Under the pieces are notes generated by a model. It made no database searches. It was not told where the DNA came from and saw only the letters and a program-made list of their open reading frames with translations. Below are positions 52,444 to 61,500 of a DNA stretch of 64,000 bases, piece by piece. The stretch covers positions 62,001 to 126,000 of the forward strand of contig WGLW01000023.1 in assembly GCA_016125405.1 (NCBI GenBank), read 5' to 3'. Each line of letters opens with the position of its first letter. Position 1 is the first letter of the stretch. Both the position numbers and the translations under genes were made by a program. Source of the DNA: Alphaproteobacteria bacterium. Its GTDB lineage: Bacteria; Pseudomonadota; Alphaproteobacteria; Caulobacterales; Hyphomonadaceae.

Positions 52444-53445
52444 TTATGGCAGGTATTCCTCCAGCGACAGTTTGCCGTCGCCATTCTTGTCCAGCTTTTT
52501 GAACCGCGCCTTCAGCGCCTTGGCGTCCATGGCGGGCTTGCTGACGATCTGGATGTCAGGGCCGGCGTCGGGTTTGCCGGTCGCGTCCACCTTGTCCTGG
52601 ATCATCATCGGCATGCCGATCTTCGCGTACTCTTTCTGGCTCAGATAACCGTCGTGGTTCTCGTCCAGCAGGTTGAATCCGCTGGTCAACATCGCCGTCT
52701 GGGCGGACTGGTACTCGTCATAGGTCACCTTGCCGTCCCGGTTGGCGTCGAAGCGGTCGAACTCGGACTTGCGGAAATCCGCGGTGATGACCGGCCCGTC
52801 CGCATCGCCGTCCTTCCGGACGCGGACCTCGTGCTTCTCGATCACCACGGCGTGGTCCTTGTCATCACCGCCCGTTGGCTTGGCGCCGGGCGGCGCAGCG
52901 TCGTCCGGAAGCCAGAAGGCGAAGGCCTTCTCCGTGACAGCCGGCGCGCCAGCCCTGTTTGCGTCCTTGCCAGAGTCCTTGTCTGCGTCCGCGCCGGCGG
53001 GCCCGGTGCGATGCTCGATGACCACCACCTTCTTGTCGGCGCCGGATTTCGAGCCCTCGAACTCGTCGGCCGAAAGCACGCCGTCCTTGTTGGCGTCGAG
53101 GCGGTTGAACGCGGCCCGCATGTCCGGTCCGGCGGCGCTGGGCAGCGCCACGGCGAGGCCGGCGGCGAGCACGCCCGCGCCGGCGAGCATGTAGCGTTTC
53201 TTTCGGATGGGTCTGGAGATCATTTCGAGCAGCCTTCCTGTCTCGGGTGGAGGGGATGGCCGCTCGCGCGCGTCGAGATAGTCGTCGATGGTTCCGCGAA
53301 CCACTTCGCTCGCGGTTGTTCCATCTTCCCGGCAGGCGGTCAGGAACGCCTGCTTGGTTTCGTAAGGAAGGCGCACCTCAAGCGTCTCGGACTTCTTGGA
53401 AGTCCGGGGCTTCTTGCCAGGTTTCCCGGGGTTCGGATCTGCCAT
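52444..53445 (-). CDS. RHH / transmembrane / multi-EF-hand protein (long paralogue)
   Basis: A 333-residue protein. Residues 18-58 make an RHH unit (SETLEVRLPYETKQAFLTAC, TASEVVRGTIDDYLDA), nearly the same as in the short paralogue. RKKR (81-84) and one helix (about 85-104) follow. The exterior part has four EF-hand loops: D117 (DANKDGVLSADE), D233 (DANRDGKVTYDE), D261 (DENHDGYLSQKE) and D319 (DKNGDGKLSLEE), with a charged linker in between. GGGAAGG lies 8 nt before the ATG. It probably binds Ca2+ in the periplasm and signals to a DNA-binding domain across the membrane; this is inferred from architecture only. Confidence 0.82.
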   Translation of the reverse strand: MADPNPGKPGKKPRTSKKSETLEVRLPYETKQAFLTACREDGTTASEVVRGTIDDYLDARERPSPPPETGRLLEMISRPIRKKRYMLAGAGVLAAGLAVALPSAAGPDMRAAFNRLDANKDGVLSADEFEGSKSGADKKVVVIEHRTGPAGADADKDSGKDANRAGAPAVTEKAFAFWLPDDAAPPGAKPTGGDDKDHAVVIEKHEVRVRKDGDADGPVITADFRKSEFDRFDANRDGKVTYDEYQSAQTAMLTSGFNLLDENHDGYLSQKEYAKIGMPMMIQDKVDATGKPDAGPDIQIVSKPAMDAKALKARFKKLDKNGDGKLSLEEYLP

Positions 53446-53767
53446 CGGGTTCGCCTTCCCTCGCGCCAGCGGCCGTCCTCAGGAAACGTCAGCCGCCGGA
53501 TCACGCCCAGCAAAGTCCTGCGCGGGCAGAGGGCATTCTGCGCCGGGGCGCGAACGCAGGCCACAATCCGGCGGATCAATTCCGCCCGGGCGCCGGAAAA
53601 ACCGAAGGATCGGGCCGCCAAATCTTGTCCGGACAGCACTGTGGCGGGGGGCGCCGCCGGTTCGGGGCTGGCCGCGCTACCCCGGCCAGTCGAATCGGCG
53701 CAACTGCGCCTTTGCCACGCGCCCGGCAGGGTCATACTGTCGGCGGAAACAATCTCAGGGGCTGCCC
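53446..53767. other. Divergent intergenic region before the MaoC gene
   Basis: 322 bp with no convincing gene. A 10-bp palindrome TGTCCGGACA lies at 53626-53635. A minus-strand frame at 53340-53735 is open but overlaps the RHH gene start and has no recognisable domain. Confidence 0.5.
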
Positions 53768-54217
53768 ATGCGTTCGATCCACTTCAAGGACCTTGAAACA
53801 CTCGTCGGCCAGGAGGTCGGGGTCTCCAACTGGCACGAGATCAGCCAGACCCAGGTGAACAAGTTCGCCGAGGCCACCGGCGACCATCAGTGGATCCACG
53901 TCGACGTCCCCCGCGCCACCAAGGAGCTGGGCCACCCCATCGCCCACGGCTACCTCACCCTGTCCCTCCTGCCGATGCTGTCGTCCCAGATCATGAAGGT
54001 CGACGGGGTCGCGCGCGGAATCAACTACGGGGCGAACAAGGTGCGGTTCACCAACATGGTGCCGGTCGGCTCGCGGGTGCGGTTGCGCCAGAAATGCCTG
54101 AGCGTGGAGCCCAGGGCCGGCGGCAAGCAGATCACGATGGAGTCCTCCATCGAGATCGAGGGCAAGGACCGCCCCGCCCTGATCGCCGAAACCATCGGCA
54201 TTACCTACGGGGAATAG
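53768..54217 (+). CDS. MaoC family (R)-enoyl-CoA hydratase-like protein
   Basis: A 149-residue single-hotdog hydratase. SQTQVNKFAEATGDHQWIHVD carries the catalytic Asp39 and His44, and HPIAHGYLTLSLLP is the second conserved block. The ATG at 53768 gives the standard family start. Known members hydrate trans-2-enoyl-CoA to (R)-3-hydroxyacyl-CoA, feeding PHA synthesis or fatty-acid metabolism. A perfect 14-bp palindrome (CTGAGGG/CCCTCAG, 54234-54247) lies 17 bp after its stop. Confidence 0.9.
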   Translation: MRSIHFKDLETLVGQEVGVSNWHEISQTQVNKFAEATGDHQWIHVDVPRATKELGHPIAHGYLTLSLLPMLSSQIMKVDGVARGINYGANKVRFTNMVPVGSRVRLRQKCLSVEPRAGGKQITMESSIEIEGKDRPALIAETIGITYGE

Positions 54218-54269
54218 GCCGTCCCGGGGCCGGCTGAGGGCCCTCAGACCCTGATTTGCCTCATTTTCC

Positions 54270-55400
54270 TGTGCACGACGCTTCCGTAGCGGCGGTCGCC
54301 CACACATGTCTGCGGTGCAGCCGTTGGGGCGAATCGGAATTCGCACCAAAAGCACGGATGTGTAGTCTCGTTGCGTCGTCGTGAAGTTCGTCGACGCCGG
54401 AAGGAAGTCCGTTGACGAAACCCGTCGATACCGCCCCGAAACCGCCCATCGCACGTCGGGATGAACGCGCCGTCGAACAGCACGGACGCAGTCGCATCGA
54501 TCCGTATGCGTGGTTGAAAGACGACAACTGGCGGGAAGTCATGCGTGAACCGTCGCGGTTGCGGGACGACATTCGCGCGTACCTGGACGCCGAAAACGAA
54601 TGGACGCGCGAAAACCTGGAGTCCGTCACCGCCGACCTGCAGAACGCGCTGTTCGAAGAAATGAAAGGTCGCATCAAGGAAGACGATAGTTCGGTCCCGG
54701 CGATCGATGGCGAATGGGCATATTATCGTCGTTTCCGCGATGGCGGCGAATATCCGTTGTTGTGTCGACGTCCGTCCGAACGTGCGTTCGAAACGAACGC
54801 CGACGACGAACAATTGCTGCTCGATGGCGACGAACTCGCCGTTGGTTTGTCGCATTTCGACATGCGCAAGGCCGCGCATTCGCCGGATCATCGTTACGTT
54901 GCATACGCCGTCGACGACAAAGGTTCGGAGTTCTACACGTTGCGTATTCGCGACGTTGCAACCGGACGCGACATCGACGAGACGATCCCGGACACGTACG
55001 GCGAATTCGTGTGGGGCGCCGATTCCGTTTCGTTGTACTGGGTTTCGCGTGACGAGAACGCACGTCCGGTTGCGGTGCACCGTCGCAAACTCGGTTCCGG
55101 CGCCGACGAACTCGTGTACCGCGAAACGGACCCTGGTTTCTTCATCGGCGTACAACAGAGCCAATCGCGGCGTTACATATTCATTACGGCCAACGACCAC
55201 ACGACAACGGAATGGCGCTACTTCCGTTCGGATGCGCATCAACCAGATCCCGTTCTGATCGCAGAGCGCGAACGCGGCGTCGAATACGGCGTCGTGGAGT
55301 TCGACGACCGTTTCTGGATTCGCACCAATGCAAACGGCGCGGTTGATTTCTCCGTCGTCTCGGCGCCCGTCGATGCGCCCGGCCGCGCGAACTGGACCGT
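54270..55400. other. Codon-recoded patch 2
   Basis: About 1.1 kb covering the spacer and the 5' half of the oligopeptidase gene. Hand tallies: about 39 ACG+CGT and 7 GGC in 54481-54960 against about 19 and 24 in 55801-56280 of the same gene. The style matches patch 1 (22310-23880). Confidence 0.65.
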
Positions 55401-56541
55401 GGAAATCCCCCACCGTCCCGGCGTGCTGATCCTCGACATCGAACCGTTCGCCGACTTCCTGGTCCGGCTGGAGCGCGAGAACGGCCTGCCGCGCATTGTC
55501 GTCCGCGCACGCGAGACCGGCGCGGAACACGCCATCGCGTTCGAGGAAGCGGCATATTCGCTGGGCGTCTCCGCCGGATATCTGTGGGACACGCCCCTCC
55601 TGCGCTTCGAATACTCTTCGCCTTCAACGCCCGCGCAGGTTTTCGACTATCACATGGCCGACCGCACCCGCGTCCTGCGCAAGACCCAGCAGGTGCCCTC
55701 CGGCCACAACCCGGCGGATTATGTTGTCGAACGCATCGATGCGCCGGCCGGTGACGGCGAACAGGTTCCGGTTACGTTGCTGCGCCGCAAGGATACGCCG
55801 GTCGACGGATCCGCCCCGCTGCTGCTCTATGGCTATGGCGCATACGGCATCACCATCCCGGCCGACTTCCGCACCGCGCGGCTGAGCCTTGTCGATCGCG
55901 GATTTATCTACGCCGTCGCCGACGTGCGCGGATCGATGGCCAAGGGCTATCAATGGTATCTGGACGGCAAGCTCGAAAAGAAGGGCAACAGCTTTGGCGA
56001 CTTCGTCGCCGCAGGTCGGCACCTGGTGAAACTGGGCTATTGCGAGGCTGGCCGCGTTGTCGGCATGGGGGGCTCCGCCGGCGGCATGCTGATGGGAGCG
56101 TCCGTAAACCTCGATCCCGAACTCTTCGGCGGCATGATCGCCGCCGTGCCCTTCGTCGACGTGCTCAATACAATGTCGGACGAAACCCTGCCGCTGACGC
56201 CGCCGGAGTGGCCGGAGTGGGGCGACCCGCTGCGCGACGTGGCGGCCTATGACCTGATCGAAGGCTATTCGCCGTATGAGCAGACCAGCGACAAGCCCTA
56301 TCCGCCCATGCTGATCACCGGCGGCCTGACGGATCCGCGGGTGACCTATTGGGAGCCGGCCAAGTGGACGGCGAAACTTCGCCATGCGGCGCCGAACGGC
56401 GGCCCCTACTTCCTGCGCATCAATATGGAAGCCGGCCATGCCGGCGTGTCCGGACGTTTCGCCAGCCTTCGCGAGACCGCGCTGGAATACGCTTTCGCAC
56501 TGGCCGCGGTCGGAAAGGCTGACGGCGTCAAGCTGAGGTAG
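54412..56541 (+). CDS. ptrB: Oligopeptidase B (S9A prolyl oligopeptidase family)
   Basis: A 709-residue serine peptidase that cleaves short peptides after basic residues. It begins at TTG 54412 with GGAAGGAAG upstream. The N-terminal part is the seven-bladed propeller (RIDPYAWLKDDNWREVMREP, YAVDDKGSEFYTLRIRD). The catalytic alpha/beta-hydrolase domain has GGSAGG (553-558) with nucleophile Ser555, LLLYGYGAYGITI, and the Asp/His loops near TGGLTDPRVTYWEPAKW and EAGHAGVSGRF. There is no signal peptide, so it is cytoplasmic. The codon style changes about midway (near 55400): the propeller half is CGT/ACG/TTG-rich, and the catalytic half looks like the rest of the window. Confidence 0.93.
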   Translation: MTKPVDTAPKPPIARRDERAVEQHGRSRIDPYAWLKDDNWREVMREPSRLRDDIRAYLDAENEWTRENLESVTADLQNALFEEMKGRIKEDDSSVPAIDGEWAYYRRFRDGGEYPLLCRRPSERAFETNADDEQLLLDGDELAVGLSHFDMRKAAHSPDHRYVAYAVDDKGSEFYTLRIRDVATGRDIDETIPDTYGEFVWGADSVSLYWVSRDENARPVAVHRRKLGSGADELVYRETDPGFFIGVQQSQSRRYIFITANDHTTTEWRYFRSDAHQPDPVLIAERERGVEYGVVEFDDRFWIRTNANGAVDFSVVSAPVDAPGRANWTVEIPHRPGVLILDIEPFADFLVRLERENGLPRIVVRARETGAEHAIAFEEAAYSLGVSAGYLWDTPLLRFEYSSPSTPAQVFDYHMADRTRVLRKTQQVPSGHNPADYVVERIDAPAGDGEQVPVTLLRRKDTPVDGSAPLLLYGYGAYGITIPADFRTARLSLVDRGFIYAVADVRGSMAKGYQWYLDGKLEKKGNSFGDFVAAGRHLVKLGYCEAGRVVGMGGSAGGMLMGASVNLDPELFGGMIAAVPFVDVLNTMSDETLPLTPPEWPEWGDPLRDVAAYDLIEGYSPYEQTSDKPYPPMLITGGLTDPRVTYWEPAKWTAKLRHAAPNGGPYFLRINMEAGHAGVSGRFASLRETALEYAFALAAVGKADGVKLR

Positions 56542-56625
56542 CCGCCCAAAATCCACCTGCGGGCAATGGTTGCCGCCCTGTCATCGTTGATTTACGAAAA
56601 ATGACGGGGGACGAAGAGCGATCCT

Positions 56626-57333
56626 ATGGGGGAACACAGCCGGATGGCCAAGGCGCGTACGCCCAGTTTGGGCGCCACCGGACGAATGGGCGCCAGAGCT
56701 GGCTCGCCCAAGCCCCGTGTCGACAAGATTGCCCGTAAGGCAGATTACCTGCGGGCAGCCGCGCGCGTCTTTCTCTCCAGCGGAAGCTCCGCCTCGATGC
56801 AGGAAGTCGCCGACGCCGCCGGCGCGCCGAAGCCTGTGTTCTATCGTGTCTTCCCATCCCGCGCCGAGCTGATCGACGCCTTCTTTCAGCATGTCCACGA
56901 CACCATCGTGGAGACGCAAAAGGGCAAGTGGGATGGTTATGGCTGGGCGCTGCGGGTGCTTTACCTCGAGGCGAAGAAGGACCCCGAGATCTTTCTCGTC
57001 GTTCTCAAGGTTTTTCGTGGCGATCCGACATGGGAGCCGTGGCGGCAGAAACTGCTGCACCTGGTGAACAAGCAGGCCGAGACCGTTTTCCGCCCGGCGG
57101 AAGGCGCGCCGCCCGGCGGGGACAAGCGCGCCATTGCGGCCGCGCGCACGGTGAACGCCTGGGTGTTCGAGGTTCTCGTCTCTTGGCTCGAGGATGATGA
57201 TGGCCTGACCGACGAGGCGCGCTTCGCCTGGTGGGGACGGATCGTGAGGGAATGGCGCCTTGCGACGCGGGAAGCCTTCGAACTCAACGCGCCAGCATCA
57301 TCCCTGCCCGCCCGGCGCACACGCTCCACTTGA
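56626..57333 (+). CDS. TetR family transcriptional regulator
   Basis: A 235-residue regulator. The TetR HTH is at about residues 40-85 (YLRAAARVFLSSGSSASMQEVADAAGAPKPVFYRVFPSRAELIDAFF), after a longer than usual basic N-terminus. The C-terminal ligand domain has no recognised subfamily. It lies 55 bp before the esterase gene, with the palindrome 57342-57359 between them, so the esterase gene is the likely target. Confidence 0.88.
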   Translation: MGEHSRMAKARTPSLGATGRMGARAGSPKPRVDKIARKADYLRAAARVFLSSGSSASMQEVADAAGAPKPVFYRVFPSRAELIDAFFQHVHDTIVETQKGKWDGYGWALRVLYLEAKKDPEIFLVVLKVFRGDPTWEPWRQKLLHLVNKQAETVFRPAEGAPPGGDKRAIAAARTVNAWVFEVLVSWLEDDDGLTDEARFAWWGRIVREWRLATREAFELNAPASSLPARRTRST

Positions 57334-57341
57334 CTCCGTTT

Positions 57342-57359
57342 TGATACTTGAGAGTATCA
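57342..57359. promoter_or_regulatory. Palindromic TetR-type operator candidate
   Basis: TGATACT and AGTATCA flank the spacer TGAG (57342-57359), 30 bp before the GTG start of the esterase gene and 8 bp after the TetR stop. TTGACT at 57330-57335 could be a -35 box, which would put the palindrome over the promoter core. Confidence 0.65.
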
Positions 57360-57388
57360 TTCAACGAAAACCGGCTGGAGATGACGCC

Positions 57389-58330
57389 GTGGGGGATGGA
57401 CGCCGAACGCTTCTGGGCCTTGCCTGTCTCACCATCGCCCTGACGGCCGCGCCGCTATCGGCGAGCGCGCAGAAGATGTCCGAGGAAACTCTCGAACACG
57501 GCGGCCGCACGCGTCATTTCCTCGTGCATGACTTTTCCGGCGGGAAGCCGGCGCCAACCGTGATCGTGCTTCACGGCGGCGGCGGCAACTCCGCCAACGC
57601 CGCCGACATGACCCAGTTCGACGTCGTCGCGGCGCGCGAGCATCTGCTGGCGGTTTATCCCGACGGGACCGGAGCGCTGCCGGGGGGGCGCGTAGAAACA
57701 TGGAACGCGGGGCATTGCTGCGCCTACGCCATGGAGAACAAGGTCGACGATGTCGGCTTCATCTCGAAGCTGATCGATGGACTGGTCGCCTCGGGGCGCG
57801 CCGATGCCAAAAGGATCTATGTCACCGGCATGTCCAATGGCGGCATGATGGCTCATCGACTTGCCCGCGAGTTGCCGGACAAGATCGCCGCCATCGCGCC
57901 CGTCGTGGGCGCCGTGTTTGGCGACGAGCCTCCTCCATCGGGGGCCGTCTCGGCGCTCATTATTGTCGGCGCCGACGATCACACGCTGCCGGGCGCGGGT
58001 GGCAAGGTCGGCGGCGACCGAAAGGACGGCGCCATCGCCCGGCTGGCCCGGCCGCCAGCCGACCATGACATCGCCCCGGCAAAGGCCGCAGCTGACTATT
58101 GGGTCAAGACCGACGGATGCCGGGACCCGGTCGAAAGCTCCGTTGCCGGCGCGAAGCTGGTGTCCTGGTCCCGGTGCAGGGACGGAACCGAAGTGGATTT
58201 CTATACGGTGGCGAACAACGGGCACGCCTGGCCCGGCGGGCGCCCGGGCCGCGCCGAGGCCGACCCGCCCTCCACGGCGTTCAGCGCCAGCGAGACGATG
58301 TGGGCCTTTTTCAAGCGACATTCCCGCTAG
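57389..58330 (+). CDS. LpqC/PHB-depolymerase-like secreted esterase
   Basis: A 313-residue alpha/beta-hydrolase with a signal peptide (about residues 1-28, cleavage after ASAQ). GTG 57389 is chosen because GGAG lies 9 nt upstream and the next residues are the signal peptide. VIVLHGGGGNSAN is the oxyanion region, nucleophile Ser149 lies in GMSNGGMMAH, IIVGADDHTLPG may carry the Asp and NNGHAWPGG the His. The family includes extracellular PHB depolymerases and feruloyl/acetylxylan esterases. A three-Cys pattern (HCCAY, DGC, SRC) may form disulfides. Probably controlled by the upstream TetR. Confidence 0.87.
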   Translation: MGDGRRTLLGLACLTIALTAAPLSASAQKMSEETLEHGGRTRHFLVHDFSGGKPAPTVIVLHGGGGNSANAADMTQFDVVAAREHLLAVYPDGTGALPGGRVETWNAGHCCAYAMENKVDDVGFISKLIDGLVASGRADAKRIYVTGMSNGGMMAHRLARELPDKIAAIAPVVGAVFGDEPPPSGAVSALIIVGADDHTLPGAGGKVGGDRKDGAIARLARPPADHDIAPAKAAADYWVKTDGCRDPVESSVAGAKLVSWSRCRDGTEVDFYTVANNGHAWPGGRPGRAEADPPSTAFSASETMWAFFKRHSR

Positions 58331-58529
58331 GGGCAAATGTTCATCCCGGCCTGACGCACTTCCGCCACAACCGTGACGTCCGATCCCACGACTGTGGCTG
58401 CTGGGGGGCCGGTCCGTTCCGCAGGTCTGGGGGTAGCCTCGGCCTGCGCGCCGGGCTAGGAGCGCAGGGTCCAGGATGGGGCGTCACCCCGAACATGGCA
58501 CAGGTTTGGTTCAGGAGTAGACGGCGGTC

Positions 58530-61500
58530 ATGTCCTTCAAGGTGCGGCTTCTGCTCGGGGCGGCTGTCCCGTTCGTGTTTTGTATTCCGGCGGCGGCGCA
58601 GACATCGATATCGACCGCGACTACGGCGCCCGTATCGACGTCCACAACCGGCGACCTGACCATCGCCAGCGGCGGCTCCATCACCCTGGATAACCAGGCC
58701 GGCGCGTCCGCAGTCACGGTCGACAGCAACAACACGGTCAGCAACGACGGCTCGGTGGTCGTCAACAATTCCGACAACGCCGTTGGCGTGAACATCCATC
58801 CCGGCTTCACGACGGGATACACCGCTTCCGGGTCGGTTTCCGTGGTGGAGGATTATACCCGCACCGACACCAACACCGACGGCGTGCTCGACGGCCCATT
58901 TGCGCAGGGGACTGGACGGACTGCCATTCTTCTCGCCCCGGGCGGCACCATGACCGGCGACTTCCTGCTCAACGCCAGCGGGTCGGCTGCGGTCGAGGGC
59001 AACGATTCCACTGCCATCTCGCTTCAGTCCATTCTCGACGGCAACTATCGCCAGCACGGCTCGGTCAGCGCGACCGGAACGAATTCGATCGGGCTCGACT
59101 TCCAGCAAACCATAACCGGAAATGTCGGCATTGGCGGATCGGTCAGCGCAATCGGCGAAAACGCCAAGGGCGTGAACATTGGCGGCGACGTCAACGGCGA
59201 ATTCCTCATCGATGGGTCGGTCCTCTCGACCGGCTTCTCCAGCACGGCGATCACCAATTACGTTTCGGCAGCCAACACCACCACAACCCCGCCAGCCCTG
59301 ACGTCCGACGAGCTTCTAGTCGGCGGCCCTGCCGTCGATATCCGCAGCAACCTGGGGTTCGGACTACTTGTCCAGGGCCCGGCTGTGGGCACGGTCGATC
59401 CGACGCCCGACGTAAAAGACGTCGTCCAGAACTTCAACGAAAACCGGACACAGGGCTCGCTGTCGAGCGTTGGGTCGTCGCCTGCACTGCTGGTCGCCCC
59501 CGACGACGGCGCTGCTGGCCGCGACATCACACTGGGACTGGTGCGCGAAAGCGTTCCCGATACGCTGGACGACGACGGCGACGGCAACACGACCGAAATC
59601 ATCGGCGTGTTCAACTACAATTACGGCCTGATGAACCGTGGCGTGATCAACGCAAGCGGGCTGAATGACGGATTTACAGCCAACGCCGTGCGCCTTGCCG
59701 GTTCAGCCGACGGCACGCACACGCTCACCATCGACGGCGGCATCTTCAATGGCGGGACGATAACGTCGAGCGCCTTCAATGCGGCCTCGACGGCCGTCAG
59801 CATCGGATCGGGCCTCAGCACGCCACAACTGGTCAACATCGGCGGCATCAGCAGCCAAGTCTATTCGCGGGACACGGTGAATGCGACGGCGATCCAGATC
59901 GATGCGGGCGCGAACCTGCCGTCGGTGACGAACTCCGGCTCGATTGTCGCTGCTGTGACCGGATACAATGGCGACGCCGTTGCGTTCCGCGACCTGTCCG
60001 GGACGGTGACGTCGTTCACCAACACGTCGCGCATCGCAAGCGGCTTCAACGATGACGACACCACCGACGACGTCACGTCCGGAACCGGTCACGCCATCGC
60101 GCTGGACTTCTCGCACAACACGACGGGCGTGACGCTTACGCAGACGGACACGATCGACAACGCCCGGATTTTCGGCGCGGTCAATTTTGGCAGCGGGTCC
60201 GATCGTTTCAACCTGCTGTCGGGAATCACGCAGGGCGATGTCGATTTCGGGACTGGCGCCGACACGCTGACTATCGACAGCGCAACGCTTACCGGCGCGG
60301 CGACGTTTGGCGGCTCCGACGCGACCATTTCCCTTGCCCACAGCGCGACGATGACCGGCGCCCTGTCGCTCGGCAACGCGGTGTCGATGCTCTCGCTTGC
60401 CAGCGGGTCGACGTATGACGGCGCCATCACCCGCGCCGGGAGCGGCGGATCGCTGGCGATTTCGGTCAACAACTCGACGTTCAACAACCGCGCCGACGGC
60501 ACGCTCAACGTCGACTCGCTCAACGTCAGCAACGGCTCGAACATCGGGTTCGTCATCAACAACGCCCGCGCGACCACCAACACGCCGATCTTCAACGTAA
60601 CCGGGACGGCGACGATCGCGGGCGACACCAAGTTCACGCCCATCTTCGAGGACTTCACGAGCCAGGACGCGACCTTGCGCGTGCTGAACGCCGGCACACT
60701 GAACATTTCCGGCAACGCCTCCGACATGCTGAATGGCGAGCGGCCGTTCATCTACAACACCAGCCTGACGCAGAACGGCAACGCGCTCGATCTCAATATC
60801 AGCGTGAAGACGCCGAGCGAGCTTGGACTGACCACCCGTCAGGCAAGCTCCTACAACGGCGTGCTCAGCCTGCTCTCGGCCGATACGGCCGCGGGCGCGG
60901 CCTTCACCTCGATCAATGACGCCAATGTCTTCACGCGGGCCTGGAGCGACATCCTGCCGGGGCCTAACGCCTCGATCGCCCAGGTGCTCGCGACGGACGC
61001 CACCGCCGCCTTCGGCGCCACGGCGCGGCGGCTGGATCTTGTCACCGACCGGCCCGACGGTCCGGGAAGCGCCTGGATCCAGGAATTCGGCGTCTATCAC
61101 AACGCCTCGGCCAATTCCGACGGCCTCAATGTTACCGGCGGCGGCTTTGGCGTCGCCGGCGGTCTCGATCTCATCCACTCCGGGAACTATGTGCTCGGCG
61201 CATCCGTGGGGCTCGATTCCCTGAAGCTCGACGAAAACGGCCGCACCGGCGCCCCGATCAGCGTGTCGCAGACCACCATCGGCGGTTATGGCGGATGGAA
61301 GACCGGCCAGTTCGCGATCAACGGCTCGGCGTCAGGCGGCTTCCTCAACTTCAAATCGAGCCGGGATATTGTCGTCGGCTCGCTCTCCGACAGCACGCAC
61401 GCGGAGTGGAACGCGCATACCTTCTCGGGCGCGGCGCGCGCCACCTATTCGGTCCCGCTCGGGGTCGTCCAGGCCAAGCCCTACGTTTCGGTCGACTATC

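Noticed and set aside
53340-53735. Minus-strand frame upstream of the long RHH/EF-hand gene
   Set aside because: It overlaps the start of that gene, has low-complexity Arg/Pro/Ala content and no recognisable fold.
54244-55530. 428-codon open frame antisense to ptrB
   Set aside because: Its length follows from the unusual codon style of patch 2; the sense strand encodes a full oligopeptidase B and the antisense product shows no domain.
58331-58529. Possible structured RNA before the autotransporter gene
   Set aside because: There are GC-rich stretches, but I could not draw a consistent conserved fold or match a riboswitch class.
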